Source of the DNA: Micromonospora sp. MH99 | GTDB lineage: Bacteria; Actinomycetota; Actinomycetes; Mycobacteriales; Micromonosporaceae | Reading direction: 5' to 3' | Length of the DNA stretch: 41,220 bases | Assembly: GCF_021442385.1 (NCBI RefSeq) | Contig: NZ_MUZA01000057.1 | Span: forward strand, 1-41,220 | Shown: positions 23,172-31,705 of the stretch, piece after piece | How positions within the stretch are numbered: the first letter of the stretch is position 1 | Layout: every line of letters begins with the position of its first letter | The notes under the pieces: generated by a model | Told to the model about the DNA's origin: nothing | The model's database searches: none | The model's input: the letters and a program-made list of their open reading frames with translations, nothing else | Made by a program: the position numbers and the translations under genes

Positions 23172-24271
23172 GGCGAGGTGAGCGGCAGGTCCGCCCGTAC
23201 CCGAAAGCCGCCCCCGGGCACCGGTCCGGCGTCCAGCGTCCCGCCCAGCAGCCGGGCCCGTTCCTGCATCCCCACGATCCCCCGGTGCGCGGAACGGTCG
23301 ACCCGGCCGCTCGGACGGGCCGGGCCGTCGTCGCGGATCTCCAGCCGGACCGACCGGGGCGAGCACCGCACCAGCACCCGGGCCGTCGTGGCCTGGCTGT
23401 GCCGCAGCGTGTTGGTCAGCGACTCCTGGACGATCCGGTACGACGAGAGGTCCACCGCCGCCGGCAACGGTGACCTGGCCGGCTCCCGGTCCAGTTCGAC
23501 GGTGAGGCCGGTGGCCCCCAGCGACGCGGCCAGCGTGTCCAGTTGCGCCAGGCCGGGCTGCGGGGTGGCCGAGTCGGGCTCGGCGTCGGCGCTCATCGTC
23601 TGCAACAGCACCCGCAGTTCGGCCAGGGTGGAACGGGCCGCCAGGTCGATCGAGGCGAGCGCCGTACGGGCCAGGTCGGGTCGACGCTCGAAGACGTCCT
23701 GTGCCGCGCCGGCCTGCACGACGATCACCGACACCGTGTGGACCAGCACGTCGTGCAGTTCGCGGGCGATCCGTTCGCGTTCCTGGGTGACGATGCGCCG
23801 CTCGGAGTCCTGCCGGCGCAGCGCGCGGGTCCGGCCCAGCTCACCGAGGGTCCAGCCGAGCGCCGGGCCGGCGATCGCGAGCAGCACGTTGCGCCAGTCG
23901 CCGTACGCCAGCTTCCAGGGCGTGCCGGCCAGCAGCAGGCCGAGCACCCACAGCGACCGCGACGGTGGCCTCCGGCGCGCGTACCCGGCCAGCACCGCGG
24001 CGACCTGGCCGAGCCAGCCGATGGCCGGACTGAGCGCCTCGATGCCGATCCCGGCGAGGACGGCCACCGCCATCGCGGCCTCCGGGTGGCGGCGCAGCAC
24101 CGCGATGGTGCTGGCCTGCACCGCCGCCAACGCGAGGGCGGCGGCGTAGCCGAGCACGTGGTGTGGACCGTTCGGCGTGACCAGGATCAGCGCCGCGAGC
24201 ACGACGAACAGGCCGACGGCGACCCGCACGTCGGGCCGGCATCCGCGCAGGAGCCTGCCGGGTGAACGCAC
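23168..24271 (-). CDS. NarL-type sensor histidine kinase
   Basis: The 367-residue kinase has about five hydrophobic segments in residues 15-140 with no large extracellular loop, so it probably senses a membrane or intracellular cue. HisKA_3 dimerisation follows with ERERIARELHDVLVHTVSVI, phospho-acceptor H173. The HATPase domain carries the N-box-like YRIVQESLTNTLRHSQA, LEIRDDGPARP and GIVGMQERARLLGG. It overlaps the response-regulator start by 4 bases. The operon order is kinase, regulator, then possibly the tannase gene. The signal is unknown. Confidence 0.92.
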   Translation of the reverse strand: MRSPGRLLRGCRPDVRVAVGLFVVLAALILVTPNGPHHVLGYAAALALAAVQASTIAVLRRHPEAAMAVAVLAGIGIEALSPAIGWLGQVAAVLAGYARRRPPSRSLWVLGLLLAGTPWKLAYGDWRNVLLAIAGPALGWTLGELGRTRALRRQDSERRIVTQERERIARELHDVLVHTVSVIVVQAGAAQDVFERRPDLARTALASIDLAARSTLAELRVLLQTMSADAEPDSATPQPGLAQLDTLAASLGATGLTVELDREPARSPLPAAVDLSSYRIVQESLTNTLRHSQATTARVLVRCSPRSVRLEIRDDGPARPSGRVDRSAHRGIVGMQERARLLGGTLDAGPVPGGGFRVRADLPLTSP

Positions 24272-24326
24272 CTGATGATCGTAGGCAGCTCACGGATCGG
24301 CGGTCATCGGCCGTGGGAACGACGAA

Positions 24327-24350
24327 GCGGCCCGTCCGGAGACGGACCGC
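24327..24350 (-). terminator. terminator hairpin after pstB
   Basis: GCGGCCCGTC (24327-24336) and GACGGACCGC (24341-24350) pair over 10 bp with one G-T type mismatch and a CGGA loop. It lies 27 bases past the pstB stop. Confidence 0.7.
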
Positions 24351-24377
24351 CTGCGTCGCGCACGGGAAGAGGGAGGC

Positions 24378-25154
24378 TCAGCCGAAGCGGCCGGTGATGT
24401 AGTCCTCGGTCTTCTTGACGCTCGGGTTGCTGAAGATCTTCTGGGTGTTGTCGTACTCGATGAGACGGCCCGGGTCGCCGGTCTTCTCGATGGAGAAGAA
24501 GGCGGTCCGGTCCGACACACGGGCGGCCTGCTGCATGTTGTGCGTCACGATGATGATCGTGAACTTGTCCTTGAGCTGGAACATCAGGTCCTCGATGGCC
24601 AGCGTGGAGATCGGGTCCAGGGCCGAGCAGGGCTCGTCCATCAGCACGACCTGCGGCTCGACAGCGATGGTCCGGGCGATGCAGAGCCGCTGCTGCTGAC
24701 CGCCGGAGAGGCCCGCGCCGGGCTTGCCCAGCCGGTCCTTGACCTCGTCCCACAGGTTCGCCGAGCGCAGCGCCTTCTCGGCCGCCTCGTCCAGGATCGA
24801 CTTGCGCCGCACGCCGTTGAGCTTCAGCCCGGCCACCACGTTCTCGAAGATGCTCATGGTGGGGAACGGGTTCGGCCGCTGGAAGACCATGCCGATGGTG
24901 CGCCGGACCGCGGTGACGTCCACGTCCCGGTGGTAGATGTCCTGGTCGTCGATGGTCAGGCTGCCCTCGACCCGGGCACCCGGCAGCACCTCGTGCATCC
25001 GGTTGATCGACCGCAGGAAGGTCGACTTGCCGCAGCCGGACGGCCCGATGAGAGCGGTGACGGTCTTCGGCTCGACAGTCAGGTTGATGTTCTCGATCGC
25101 CTTGAACCCGCCGTAGTAGGCGGTGACGTTCGAGGCGGAGACGCGCTTGGCCAT
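24378..25154 (-). CDS. pstB: phosphate ABC transporter ATP-binding protein PstB
   Basis: ATPase of the high-affinity phosphate importer. The 258-residue product has Walker A GPSGCGKST at 37-45, the PstB-typical RSINRMHEVLPGARVEG, the Q-loop in MVFQRPNPFPTMSIFENV, the signature LSGGQQQRLCIARTIAVEP, Walker B VVLMDEPCSALDP and the switch histidine in IIVTHNMQQAARVSDR. Length is normal. ATG 25154 is preceded by GGAGGT at 6-7 bases; the longer frame from 25262 runs into pstA. It is the last gene of pstSCAB, 17 bases after the pstA stop. Confidence 0.97.
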   Translation of the reverse strand: MAKRVSASNVTAYYGGFKAIENINLTVEPKTVTALIGPSGCGKSTFLRSINRMHEVLPGARVEGSLTIDDQDIYHRDVDVTAVRRTIGMVFQRPNPFPTMSIFENVVAGLKLNGVRRKSILDEAAEKALRSANLWDEVKDRLGKPGAGLSGGQQQRLCIARTIAVEPQVVLMDEPCSALDPISTLAIEDLMFQLKDKFTIIIVTHNMQQAARVSDRTAFFSIEKTGDPGRLIEYDNTQKIFSNPSVKKTEDYITGRFG

Positions 25155-25171
25155 GGTGGTACCTCCGGGGT

Positions 25172-26260
25172 TCATCGGCTGAGCCTGTTGCGACGGGCCA
25201 GCAGTTTCGCCGCGATCGTCAGGATGAGCACGAGGGCGACCAGGGTGAGTGCCGCCGTCCACGCCCGTGCCGGCGCGTACTTCGACGCGTCACCGGCCTG
25301 CTGGTAGACGAAGAGGGACAGCGACGACTGGTTGTTCTCGAAGGGGTTGGTGTTGATGGCGGCGCCGCCGCCGGCGACCAGGAGCACCGGTGCGGTCTCG
25401 CCGGCCGCGCGGGCGATGGCGAGCATGACGCCGGTGACGATGCCGGGCAGCGCCGTCGGCACCACCACCCGCAGGATGGTCTTCCACTTCGGGATGCCGA
25501 GCGCGTACGCGCCCTCGCGCAGTGGCGCCGGGACGAGGCGGAGCATCTCCTCGGTGGACCGGACGATGGTGGGCAGCATGAGCACGCTCAGCGCGAGCGC
25601 GGCGGCGAAGCCGGAGAAGCTCGGCCGGCCGTCGTTGAACCACGGCGACACGACCAGCACCCAGAACGCCAGCACGAAGAGGCCGGAGACGATCGACGGG
25701 ATGCCGGTCATCACGTCCACGAAGAATCGGATCGCGAAGGCGAACTTGCCCCGCCCGTACTCGACGATGTAGATCGCGCAGAGGACGCCGAGCGGGACGG
25801 TGATCAGGGTGGCGAACCCGACCTGCTCCAGCGTGCCGACGATCGCGTGGTACGCGCCGCCGTTCGGGTCCCGGGCGCCGATGTTGTTCATCGAGGTCTG
25901 GAAGAAGTTGGCGTCGAACCGCTCGGCGCCCTTGCTGACCAGCGTCCAGACCACCGAGACGAGCGGCAGCACCGCCAGCACGAAGGCGGAGTGGATCAGT
26001 GCGCTCCAGGTGCGGTTGCGGGCCGACCGGCGCCCCTCGACCGCGTTGGCGGCGGCGAAGAGCCCGGCCAGGTAGAGGATCGCGCCGAGGACGACCACGA
26101 GGACCGGGCCGCCGATGTCGGTGCCGTAGACGATCACGGCGGAGAGCGCCAGGGCCGCCACGGCGATGGCCGGGGCGGCGTACCCGGGCAGCCGCCGGGC
26201 CCGCAGCGAGGACGGTTGGGCCGGCGGGCGGGTGCGGTGGGAGGTGACGGTTGTGGTCAT
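25172..26260 (-). CDS. pstA: phosphate ABC transporter permease PstA
   Basis: The 362-residue permease has three N-terminal hydrophobic segments before the core ABC permease domain. The core carries YHAIVGTLEQVGFATLITVP, the PstA stretch FFVDVMTGIPSIVSGLFVLA and the EAA-type coupling loop LREGAYALGIPKWKTILRVV, followed by RAAGETAPVLLVAGG. The ATG overlaps the pstC stop by 4 bases, so the two permeases are translationally coupled. The N-terminal extension of about 100 residues with extra membrane helices, including a possible third, is common in actinobacterial PstA. Confidence 0.95.
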   Translation of the reverse strand: MTTTVTSHRTRPPAQPSSLRARRLPGYAAPAIAVAALALSAVIVYGTDIGGPVLVVVLGAILYLAGLFAAANAVEGRRSARNRTWSALIHSAFVLAVLPLVSVVWTLVSKGAERFDANFFQTSMNNIGARDPNGGAYHAIVGTLEQVGFATLITVPLGVLCAIYIVEYGRGKFAFAIRFFVDVMTGIPSIVSGLFVLAFWVLVVSPWFNDGRPSFSGFAAALALSVLMLPTIVRSTEEMLRLVPAPLREGAYALGIPKWKTILRVVVPTALPGIVTGVMLAIARAAGETAPVLLVAGGGAAINTNPFENNQSSLSLFVYQQAGDASKYAPARAWTAALTLVALVLILTIAAKLLARRNRLSR

Positions 26261-27348
26261 GCGGCCGACTCCGTGAACTCCCGGCGGCGGTAGATGATCG
26301 CCCGCGCCGTGATGTTGACGATCAGCGTGATGGTGAACAGCACCAGGCCGGACGCGATGAGCGCGCCCCGGCCGGTCTCGTTCGCCTCGCCGAACGCGTT
26401 GGCGATGTTGGCGGCGATGGTGTTGCCGCCGTTCTGGATCAGGTTGAACGAGATGCCGAAGGTGATGCCGAGGGTCAGCGCCAGGGCGATGGTCTCGCCG
26501 AGCGCCCGACCCAGACCGAGCATCACCGCGGCGATGATGCCGGGGCGACCGTAGGGGAGCACCGCGGTGCGGAGCATCTCCCAGCGGGTGGCGCCCAGGG
26601 CGAGGGCGGCCTCCTCGTTGGCGGTCGGCGTCTGGAGGAACACCTCGCGCGAGAGCGAGGTGATGATCGGCAACACCATGATCGCGAGTACCAGGGCACC
26701 CAGCATGATCGACTTACCGAACGGGCCGTCGCCGCCGAAGATCGGGAGCCAGCCGAAGTACTCGTTCAGCCAGACGGAGAAGTCCCGGACCGGGTTGATG
26801 AAGATGTCCCGCCCCCAGAGGCCGAAGACCACGCTCGGCACGGCGGCGAGGAGGTCGACCAGGAAGCCGAGAGCGGTGCCCAGCCGGCGAGGTGCGTAGT
26901 GCGAGAGGTAGAGCGCGATCCCCAGCGCCACCGGCACCGCCATGAGCAGCGCCAGCGCCGCGCTGAGCACGGTGCCGAAGGCGAGTGTGCCGATGCCGAA
27001 CTTCGGCTGCGTCTCGTTGGGGGACCAGCCCTCGTAGGACCAGAAGTTCTCGGTGTTGGCGCGCAGGGCCGGCACCGCCTTGGCGATCAGGAAGATCGCG
27101 ATGGCGGCGATGATGACCAGAACGGCGGTGCCGGCGGCCAGTGTGAGACCGCGGAAGGCCCGCTCGGCGCCGAACTTGCGGCTGCGCGGCAGTGCGCCGC
27201 CGCCGCCCAGTCCGTCGCCGCCCGGGGAACGGGTGCTGACTGGTGCCTCGGCCACACGCGCCGAGGCACCGGCGGGCCACTCGTGACTCTGGGTCACGCG
27301 CGTCCCGCCGGTGCCGGCGTCGGCCGAGCGGTGAGGGGTTTCACCCAT
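26257..27348 (-). CDS. pstC: phosphate ABC transporter permease PstC
   Basis: The 363-residue permease has a polar cytoplasmic N-terminus of about 75 residues, then six or so membrane segments. Landmarks are WSPNETQPKFGIGTLAFGTV, GFLVDLLAAVPSVVFGLWG, the coupling loop EEAALALGATRWEMLRTAVL, LGRALGETIALALTLG and the C-terminal FTITLIVNITARAIIYRR. It follows pstS after 39 bases and overlaps pstA by 4. The start is taken as the ATG at 27348 (MGETPHRSADAG). No Shine-Dalgarno sequence is obvious there, so a later start is possible. Confidence 0.95.
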   Translation of the reverse strand: MGETPHRSADAGTGGTRVTQSHEWPAGASARVAEAPVSTRSPGGDGLGGGGALPRSRKFGAERAFRGLTLAAGTAVLVIIAAIAIFLIAKAVPALRANTENFWSYEGWSPNETQPKFGIGTLAFGTVLSAALALLMAVPVALGIALYLSHYAPRRLGTALGFLVDLLAAVPSVVFGLWGRDIFINPVRDFSVWLNEYFGWLPIFGGDGPFGKSIMLGALVLAIMVLPIITSLSREVFLQTPTANEEAALALGATRWEMLRTAVLPYGRPGIIAAVMLGLGRALGETIALALTLGITFGISFNLIQNGGNTIAANIANAFGEANETGRGALIASGLVLFTITLIVNITARAIIYRRREFTESAA

Positions 27349-27387
27349 CTGCTCGCTCGATTCGGTTGCGGAGGTGGTGGGGTCGGG

Positions 27388-28494
27388 TCAGGAGAGGTTC
27401 TTGACCGCGGTCTCGACCTTGGTGCGGACCGTCTCCGGCAGCGGGGCGTAGCCGAGGTCGGTCAGCGAGTTCTGGCCCTCGGCGCTGGCGGCGTAGCCCA
27501 GCAGACCCTTGACCAGCGCCAGCTTGTCGGCCGCGAGGCCCTTGCTGCAGACGATCTCGTACGTCGCCAGGACGATCGGGTAGGCCCCGGCCTCCTTGGT
27601 GTTGTAGTCGATCGACAGCTTGAGGTCGTCGCCCTGGCCATCGATCTTGGCGCCGGCGATGGTCTTGCCAGCGGCCTCGGCGGTCAGCGCGGCGAACTCG
27701 CCGTTACCGTTGCCGATCTTGGCCATGTTCAGGCCGGCGTTCTCGGCGAACGACCACTCCATGTAGCCGATGGAGCCGTCGGCGCCCTTGACCGAGCTGG
27801 CCACGCCGTCCGAACCCTTGGCGCCGGTGCCGCCCGGGGCCTTCCACGCCTTGGCGTTGCCCAGCGTCCAGTCCGCCTCGGAGGTCTTCGAGAGGAACTT
27901 GGTGAAGTTGTCGGTGGTGCCCGACTCGTCCGAGCGGTGGACGGTCTGGATGGTGGTCGCCGGGAGCTTGGCGTCCGGGTTGTCGGCCTTGATCGCCGCG
28001 TCGTCCCACTTGGTGACCTTGCCGGCGAAGATCTTCGCCAGGGTGGCCGGCTTGAGCTGGAGGTTGTCCACGCCGCTGACGTTGTAGGCGACGGCCACCG
28101 GGCCGATCACCATCGGCAGGTGGATGGCCTTGCCACCGGCGCACTTGGCGTCGGCCTGCGGCTGCTCCTCCGGCTTGAGCGCGGAGTCGGAGCCGGCGAA
28201 GTCGGCGGTCCCGGCGATGAACGCCTGGATGCCGGCACCCGAGCCGGAAGCCTCGTAGTTGATCGTGGTGCCAGCGCACTTCTGCTGGTACGCCTTGATC
28301 CACTCGGCCATGGCGTTCTTCTGCGCCGACGAGCCCTGGGCGTTCAGCGTGCCGGTAGCGCAGTCGACCGCGGCGGCCGAGCCCGCGGCAGTTGCGCCGG
28401 AGGCGGGCTCGTTGTTGTCCGAGCCGCATGCGCTGAGACCGAGCGTCGCGGCAAGAGCGAGGCCGGCAATAGCGCCGTACCGCTGGAGCTTCAC
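27388..28494 (-). CDS. pstS: phosphate-binding lipoprotein PstS
   Basis: Substrate-binding protein of the Pst importer. The 368-residue precursor has a type II signal peptide, MKLQRYGAIAGLALAATLGL, with lipobox LSAC and lipid-modified Cys at residue 23. A Gly/Ala/Ser linker follows. The PBP fold carries GTLNAQGSSAQKNAMAEWIK, YEASGSGAGIQAFIAG, FAGSDSALKPEE, the ligand loops VHRSDESGTTDNFTKFL and SDGVASSVKGADGSIGYMEW. The GTG at 28494 gives a proper signal peptide; the frame extends up to 28569 but would add 25 polar residues. A PHO box and a promoter lie upstream. Confidence 0.96.
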   Translation of the reverse strand: MKLQRYGAIAGLALAATLGLSACGSDNNEPASGATAAGSAAAVDCATGTLNAQGSSAQKNAMAEWIKAYQQKCAGTTINYEASGSGAGIQAFIAGTADFAGSDSALKPEEQPQADAKCAGGKAIHLPMVIGPVAVAYNVSGVDNLQLKPATLAKIFAGKVTKWDDAAIKADNPDAKLPATTIQTVHRSDESGTTDNFTKFLSKTSEADWTLGNAKAWKAPGGTGAKGSDGVASSVKGADGSIGYMEWSFAENAGLNMAKIGNGNGEFAALTAEAAGKTIAGAKIDGQGDDLKLSIDYNTKEAGAYPIVLATYEIVCSKGLAADKLALVKGLLGYAASAEGQNSLTDLGYAPLPETVRTKVETAVKNLS

Positions 28495-28571
28495 CTGAGG
28501 GGTTTCCCTTCGCGTCTGACTTGGCGCCCCGATCCCGGGGCCCGAGGACCGGCTTTGACCGGCTGACACGA

Positions 28572-28577
28572 AAGTTA
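28572..28577 (-). promoter_or_regulatory. -10 hexamer of pstS
   Basis: TAACTT on the minus strand lies about 33 bases downstream of the nearest PHO-box unit, as expected for a PhoP-activated promoter. It gives a leader of about 70 bases before the GTG at 28494. No good -35 is present, which fits activator dependence. Confidence 0.5.
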
Positions 28578-28609
28578 GAAGTGCCAGGTAGCCGGTTCGC
28601 CGGTCGCAA

Positions 28610-28686
28610 GTGAACGCAAGGTGAACACGTACGGCCCCCGAGGTGACCGCTTGCTGAGGGTGAGTTGTCCGTTAAGTGAACCGGGA
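28610..28686 (-). promoter_or_regulatory. PHO box upstream of pstSCAB
   Basis: GTGAACGCAAG (28610) and GTGAACACGTA (28621) are adjacent 11-bp units. Further GTGACC at 28643 and GTGAAC at 28676 keep the same 11-bp phase (+22 and +55 from 28621), with degenerate units between. Read toward pstS the units are GTTCAC, the PhoP direct-repeat core. Confidence 0.75.
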
Positions 28687-28785
28687 TACACCTGTCGGAA
28701 GTATGGGTATATATCCGGTTCAGCGTTATCCCGCCGACGCTCGGCCGTTACCCGCCGGTGACTCGCTCGGCCCGACTGCCGACGG

Positions 28786-29712
28786 TCAGCCCAGGTGGTA
28801 GTTGATGTGCGCGGACCAGCGGGCGAAGCCCAACCGCTCGTAGAGCGCGACCGCCCCGCTGTTCGAGTCGTCCACGAAGAGCATCACCCGGTCCAGACCC
28901 CGCTTGTCCCGCAGGTACGCGAGCCCCGCGGTGGTCAGCGCCCGACCGAGCCCGCCACCGTGCGCGGTCGGCTCCACGCCGAGCACGTACACCTCGCCGA
29001 TGCGGGCCGACCCGGGCCGCTCGTGCACCTTCGTCCAGTGGAAGCCCAGCAGCCGACCGGTCGAGGTCTCCTCGGCGAGCAGGAAACCGGCCGGGTCGAA
29101 CCACGGCTCGGCGAGGCGGACCCGCAGGTCGTCCGAGGTCCACCGCCCCTGCTCGGGATGCTCGGCGAAGGCCCGCGCGTTCAGGGCCAGCCAGGCCGCG
29201 TCGTCGGCACCGGGGCGGAACGCACGCAGCGTCACCCCGTCGGGCAGACGCGGCTCGCCCAGCGGGGCGGCCAACGGCCGGCGTAGCTGCCAGAGCACGC
29301 GCGCCCGGCTGAACCCGAGGTCCACGGCGAGCGCCGCCGCCGACGGGTGGTCGCCGTGCGCCCACGCCCGCAGCGGCCCGGTGGCCGAGGCGAGCACGCC
29401 CCGGGCCAGCGCCCGGCCCGTGCCCCGCCGCCGGTACGCGGGGTGCACCACCAGCTCCACCCCGATCCCGCCCACCGGGTCGGTGGTGTCGAGGTGGGCG
29501 TACCCGGTGAGGGTGCCGTCATCGGCGCGGGCCAGCAGGTGTACGGCCGGCGCCTGCGGATCGCGCAGGCGGAGCAGGACGTGTTCGTCGAGCGGGTCCG
29601 CGCCGTCGGTGTCGCCCGCCGTGCGCGCCAGGGCCAGCACGTCGGCGATCTCCGTCGGGGCCAGTCGGTCGGTCCGGGTCACCTGGTCGCTGGTCGGCTC
29701 CGCACTGCTCAT
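28786..29712 (-). CDS. mshD: mycothiol synthase
   Basis: Acetylates Cys-GlcN-Ins with acetyl-CoA in the last step of mycothiol synthesis. The 308-residue protein holds two GNAT domains. The N-terminal one (about 15-145) carries GIGVELVVHPAYRRRGTGRA. The C-terminal one (about 155-308) carries EVYVLGVEPTAHGGGLGRAL, MLFVDDSNSGAVALYERLGF and ends ARWSAHINYHLG, typical of MshD. The ATG at 29712 has a -10 hexamer 6 bases upstream. It lies near glnR and the pst genes, a neighbourhood also found in mycobacteria. It is the only mycothiol biosynthesis gene in view. Confidence 0.95.
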   Translation of the reverse strand: MSSAEPTSDQVTRTDRLAPTEIADVLALARTAGDTDGADPLDEHVLLRLRDPQAPAVHLLARADDGTLTGYAHLDTTDPVGGIGVELVVHPAYRRRGTGRALARGVLASATGPLRAWAHGDHPSAAALAVDLGFSRARVLWQLRRPLAAPLGEPRLPDGVTLRAFRPGADDAAWLALNARAFAEHPEQGRWTSDDLRVRLAEPWFDPAGFLLAEETSTGRLLGFHWTKVHERPGSARIGEVYVLGVEPTAHGGGLGRALTTAGLAYLRDKRGLDRVMLFVDDSNSGAVALYERLGFARWSAHINYHLG

Positions 29713-29718
29713 TGGATC

Positions 29719-29724
29719 ACCGTA
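29719..29724 (-). promoter_or_regulatory. -10 hexamer of mshD, leaderless type
   Basis: TACGGT on the minus strand ends 6 bases before the ATG at 29712. Confidence 0.55.
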
Positions 29725-29775
29725 GCCGCTGCGTCCGGTGCGTCCCGGACTCTCGCCCGAGTAAGGGGAAGTGGC

Positions 29776-30657
29776 TCACGTCGGGTCGGTGGGCAGTGCC
29801 TCCAACTCGTAGCGCGAGCTGAGTGCGGGCAGGATCCGGCGCAGCGCGTCGACGGTGCCCTGCCGGTCCCCGCCGGCATCGTGCATGAGGACCACGGCAC
29901 CCGGTTCCACCTGCGAGAGCACGGTCGCGGCGATCTTGCTGGCGCCCGGGGCCTGCCAGTCCGACGGGTCCACCGACCAGTGCAGCGGAGTCATGCCGAG
30001 CTGCTGGGACACCGACACCACCGGATACGTCCAGGCGCCGCCGGGTTGGCGGTACCAGACGATCGGGGCGTCCGGGACCGCCGCTCGGATCGCCTCGTTG
30101 GTGCGGACCAGGTCGGCGCGGATCTGGTCGGCGGACTTGTTGCCCAGGGTGACGTCGTGGTGCCAGGAGTGATTGCACAGGGTGTGGCCGTCGGCGACGA
30201 TCGCCTGGACGAGGTCGGGATGATCCTGCGCGTTCTCGCCCACCACGCAGAACGTGGCCTTGACGTCGTACTCGCGCAGGATCGCGAGGACCTGCGGGGT
30301 GTAGCGCGGGTCCGGCCCGTCGTCGAAGGTCAGCGCGAGTCGGGCGTTGCCGGTGTCGGTGTGGGCGCCGAACAGCTTGTCGCCGCTGGCGTTCTGCCCC
30401 GAGCCGTCCTGGCCGGCCTCGGTCGGGCCGGCGCTCTGGCTCGCGGTCGGGCTGCCCGTCGGGGTGCCGGTCGAGGGCTTCTCGGGAGGCTGGTCGGCGT
30501 AGTGCGTGCCGTCGCCCTCGGTGGTGACACCAGTGGCGTGTCGCTGGGTCTGGTCGGGGACGAGACTGCGGCCCAGCACGTACGCCGAGCCGAGCAGCGC
30601 GACCACCACCACCGTCACGATCACTGCCGCGCGCGCGGTCGAGCTGACCCGCGTCAC
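29776..30657 (-). CDS. polysaccharide deacetylase (NodB domain), membrane-anchored
   Basis: Probably removes N-acetyl groups from a cell-wall or surface glycan. The 293-residue product has one N-terminal membrane helix (about residues 10-30), a Ser/Thr/Pro/Gly-rich linker to about 95, and a NodB domain. Motif 1 is LALTFDDGPDPRYTP with D112 and D113, and motif 2 is HTLCNHSWHHDV with the metal histidines H163 and H167. YRQPGGAWT, HWSVDPSDWQ and VLMHDAGGDRQGTVDAL then give motifs 3-5. All catalytic residues are kept. The start is GTG 30657, with a weak GGAAG. It is separated from mshD by 63 bases on the same strand and might be cotranscribed upstream of it. Confidence 0.88.
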   Translation of the reverse strand: MTRVSSTARAAVIVTVVVVALLGSAYVLGRSLVPDQTQRHATGVTTEGDGTHYADQPPEKPSTGTPTGSPTASQSAGPTEAGQDGSGQNASGDKLFGAHTDTGNARLALTFDDGPDPRYTPQVLAILREYDVKATFCVVGENAQDHPDLVQAIVADGHTLCNHSWHHDVTLGNKSADQIRADLVRTNEAIRAAVPDAPIVWYRQPGGAWTYPVVSVSQQLGMTPLHWSVDPSDWQAPGASKIAATVLSQVEPGAVVLMHDAGGDRQGTVDALRRILPALSSRYELEALPTDPT

Positions 30658-30803
30658 GGCTTCCGCCCGGCTGGCCGGACGCGCCGGCCCCTCGCCCCCG
30701 TGCTACCTGCCCGCACCGTCGCCCCCTTTTCCGACAAACCCGGCAGTCAGAATATGACCGGCGAGCCGCGCAAAAGGGGCATATGGGAAATCGCCCTGGC
30801 TGG

Positions 30804-31517
30804 TTAGACGGGCAGCGGCGCGTGCTCCGCCTCGGGCAGGGAACGCGACGGCGGGACGACGAACTTGTAACCCACCTGGCGGACCGTGCCGATCATCGAC
30901 TCGTACTCCGAGCCGAGCTTGGCGCGCAGCCGCCGAACGTGCACGTCCACCGTTCGGGTGCCGCCGAAGTAGTCGTAGCCCCAGACCTCGCGCAGCAGCT
31001 GGTCGCGGGTGAACACGCGGCCCGGGTGCTGGGCGAGGAACTTCAGCAGCTCGAACTCCTTGTAGGTGAGGTCGAGCGGGCGACCCTTCAGCTTGGCGGC
31101 GTACGTGTCGGGGTCGATGGTCAGCTCGCCGGCCCGGATCGAGCCGCCGGCGCCGGCGGTCGCGTTGCTCAGGCGGCCGACCGCGAGCCGCAGTCGAGCC
31201 TCGACCTCGGCGGGACCGGCCGACGCGAGGATGACGTCGTCGACGCCCCAGTCCGCGTTCAGCGCGATCAGGCCGGCCTCGGTCACCACCGCGACCAGTG
31301 GCACCCCGAGCCCGGTCGCGTGCAGCATCCGACAGGTCGCTCGGGCCTCGCTCAGCTCCGACCGGGCGTCCACCAGCACCGCGTCGGGGCTGGGCCCGGC
31401 AACCAGGGTGCGGACGTCGCGCGGCGCGGTGCGAACCGAGTGTGGCAGCAGGTCGAGCGCCGGCAGCACAGCCGACGGTTCCCCTGCGCGCGCGGTCACC
31501 AGCAGCAGGATCTCCAC
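30804..31517 (-). CDS. glnR: OmpR-type orphan response regulator, GlnR-like global nitrogen regulator
   Basis: The 237-residue protein matches the Streptomyces GlnR sequence I remember along its length. The receiver domain has LPALDLLPHSVRTAP, VLVDARSELSEAR, VAVVTEAGLIALNADWGVDD and GPAEVEARLRLAVGR. The winged helix has LKGRPLDLTYKEFELLKFLA, RVFTRDQLLREVWGYDYFGG and TRTVDVHVRRLRAKLG. GlnR works as a dimer with an atypical phosphorylation pocket and has no partner kinase; none is present here. It controls ammonium assimilation genes. Start GTG 31517 follows GGAGGTGATC, an excellent ribosome site, so the ATG-like start at 31562 is rejected. The neighbourhood (mshD, pst, sulfurtransferase) matches mycobacterial glnR. 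Confidence 0.88.
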   Translation of the reverse strand: MEILLLVTARAGEPSAVLPALDLLPHSVRTAPRDVRTLVAGPSPDAVLVDARSELSEARATCRMLHATGLGVPLVAVVTEAGLIALNADWGVDDVILASAGPAEVEARLRLAVGRLSNATAGAGGSIRAGELTIDPDTYAAKLKGRPLDLTYKEFELLKFLAQHPGRVFTRDQLLREVWGYDYFGGTRTVDVHVRRLRAKLGSEYESMIGTVRQVGYKFVVPPSRSLPEAEHAPLPV

Positions 31518-31616
31518 GATCACCTCCGTCCCGGCGGCGCAACGCCGCACGCGACCAGACACACTCGTGGCAGAGTGCGCTGAGAAATAGCGTGGTCCCG
31601 GCGTCGCTGACGGGCG

Positions 31617-31637
31617 GGTAACGCGTTGAGCGTAACC
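31617..31637. promoter_or_regulatory. imperfect palindrome upstream of glnR
   Basis: GGTAACGC and GCGTAACC flank a 5-nt spacer and are inverted copies apart from one position. They lie in the 247-bp divergent region, about 100 bases upstream of the glnR start and just upstream of the promoter of the membrane protein gene. Possible regulator site. Confidence 0.4.
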
Positions 31638-31655
31638 GATCGCCTCGGCTGCGCC

Positions 31656-31683
31656 TTGAGGTCATTTCCCGTTTGTCTAGCTT
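31656..31683 (+). promoter_or_regulatory. sigma-70-like promoter of the 351-aa membrane protein gene
   Basis: TTGAGG (31656-31661) and TAGCTT (31678-31683) have a 16-nt spacer. Transcription would start near 31690, giving a leader of about 75 bases. Confidence 0.5.
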
Positions 31684-31705
31684 GCCCCTGATCGTGGCGC
31701 AGGTT

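Noticed and set aside
26251..28566. 771-codon frame opposite pstC-pstS
   Set aside because: Shadow of the pst genes, which are unambiguous on the other strand.
28680..28740. TATATAT-like stretch as a promoter of a missing gene
   Set aside because: An AT-rich run (GGTATATATCC) lies in the pst/mshD gap but no reading frame follows it on either strand.
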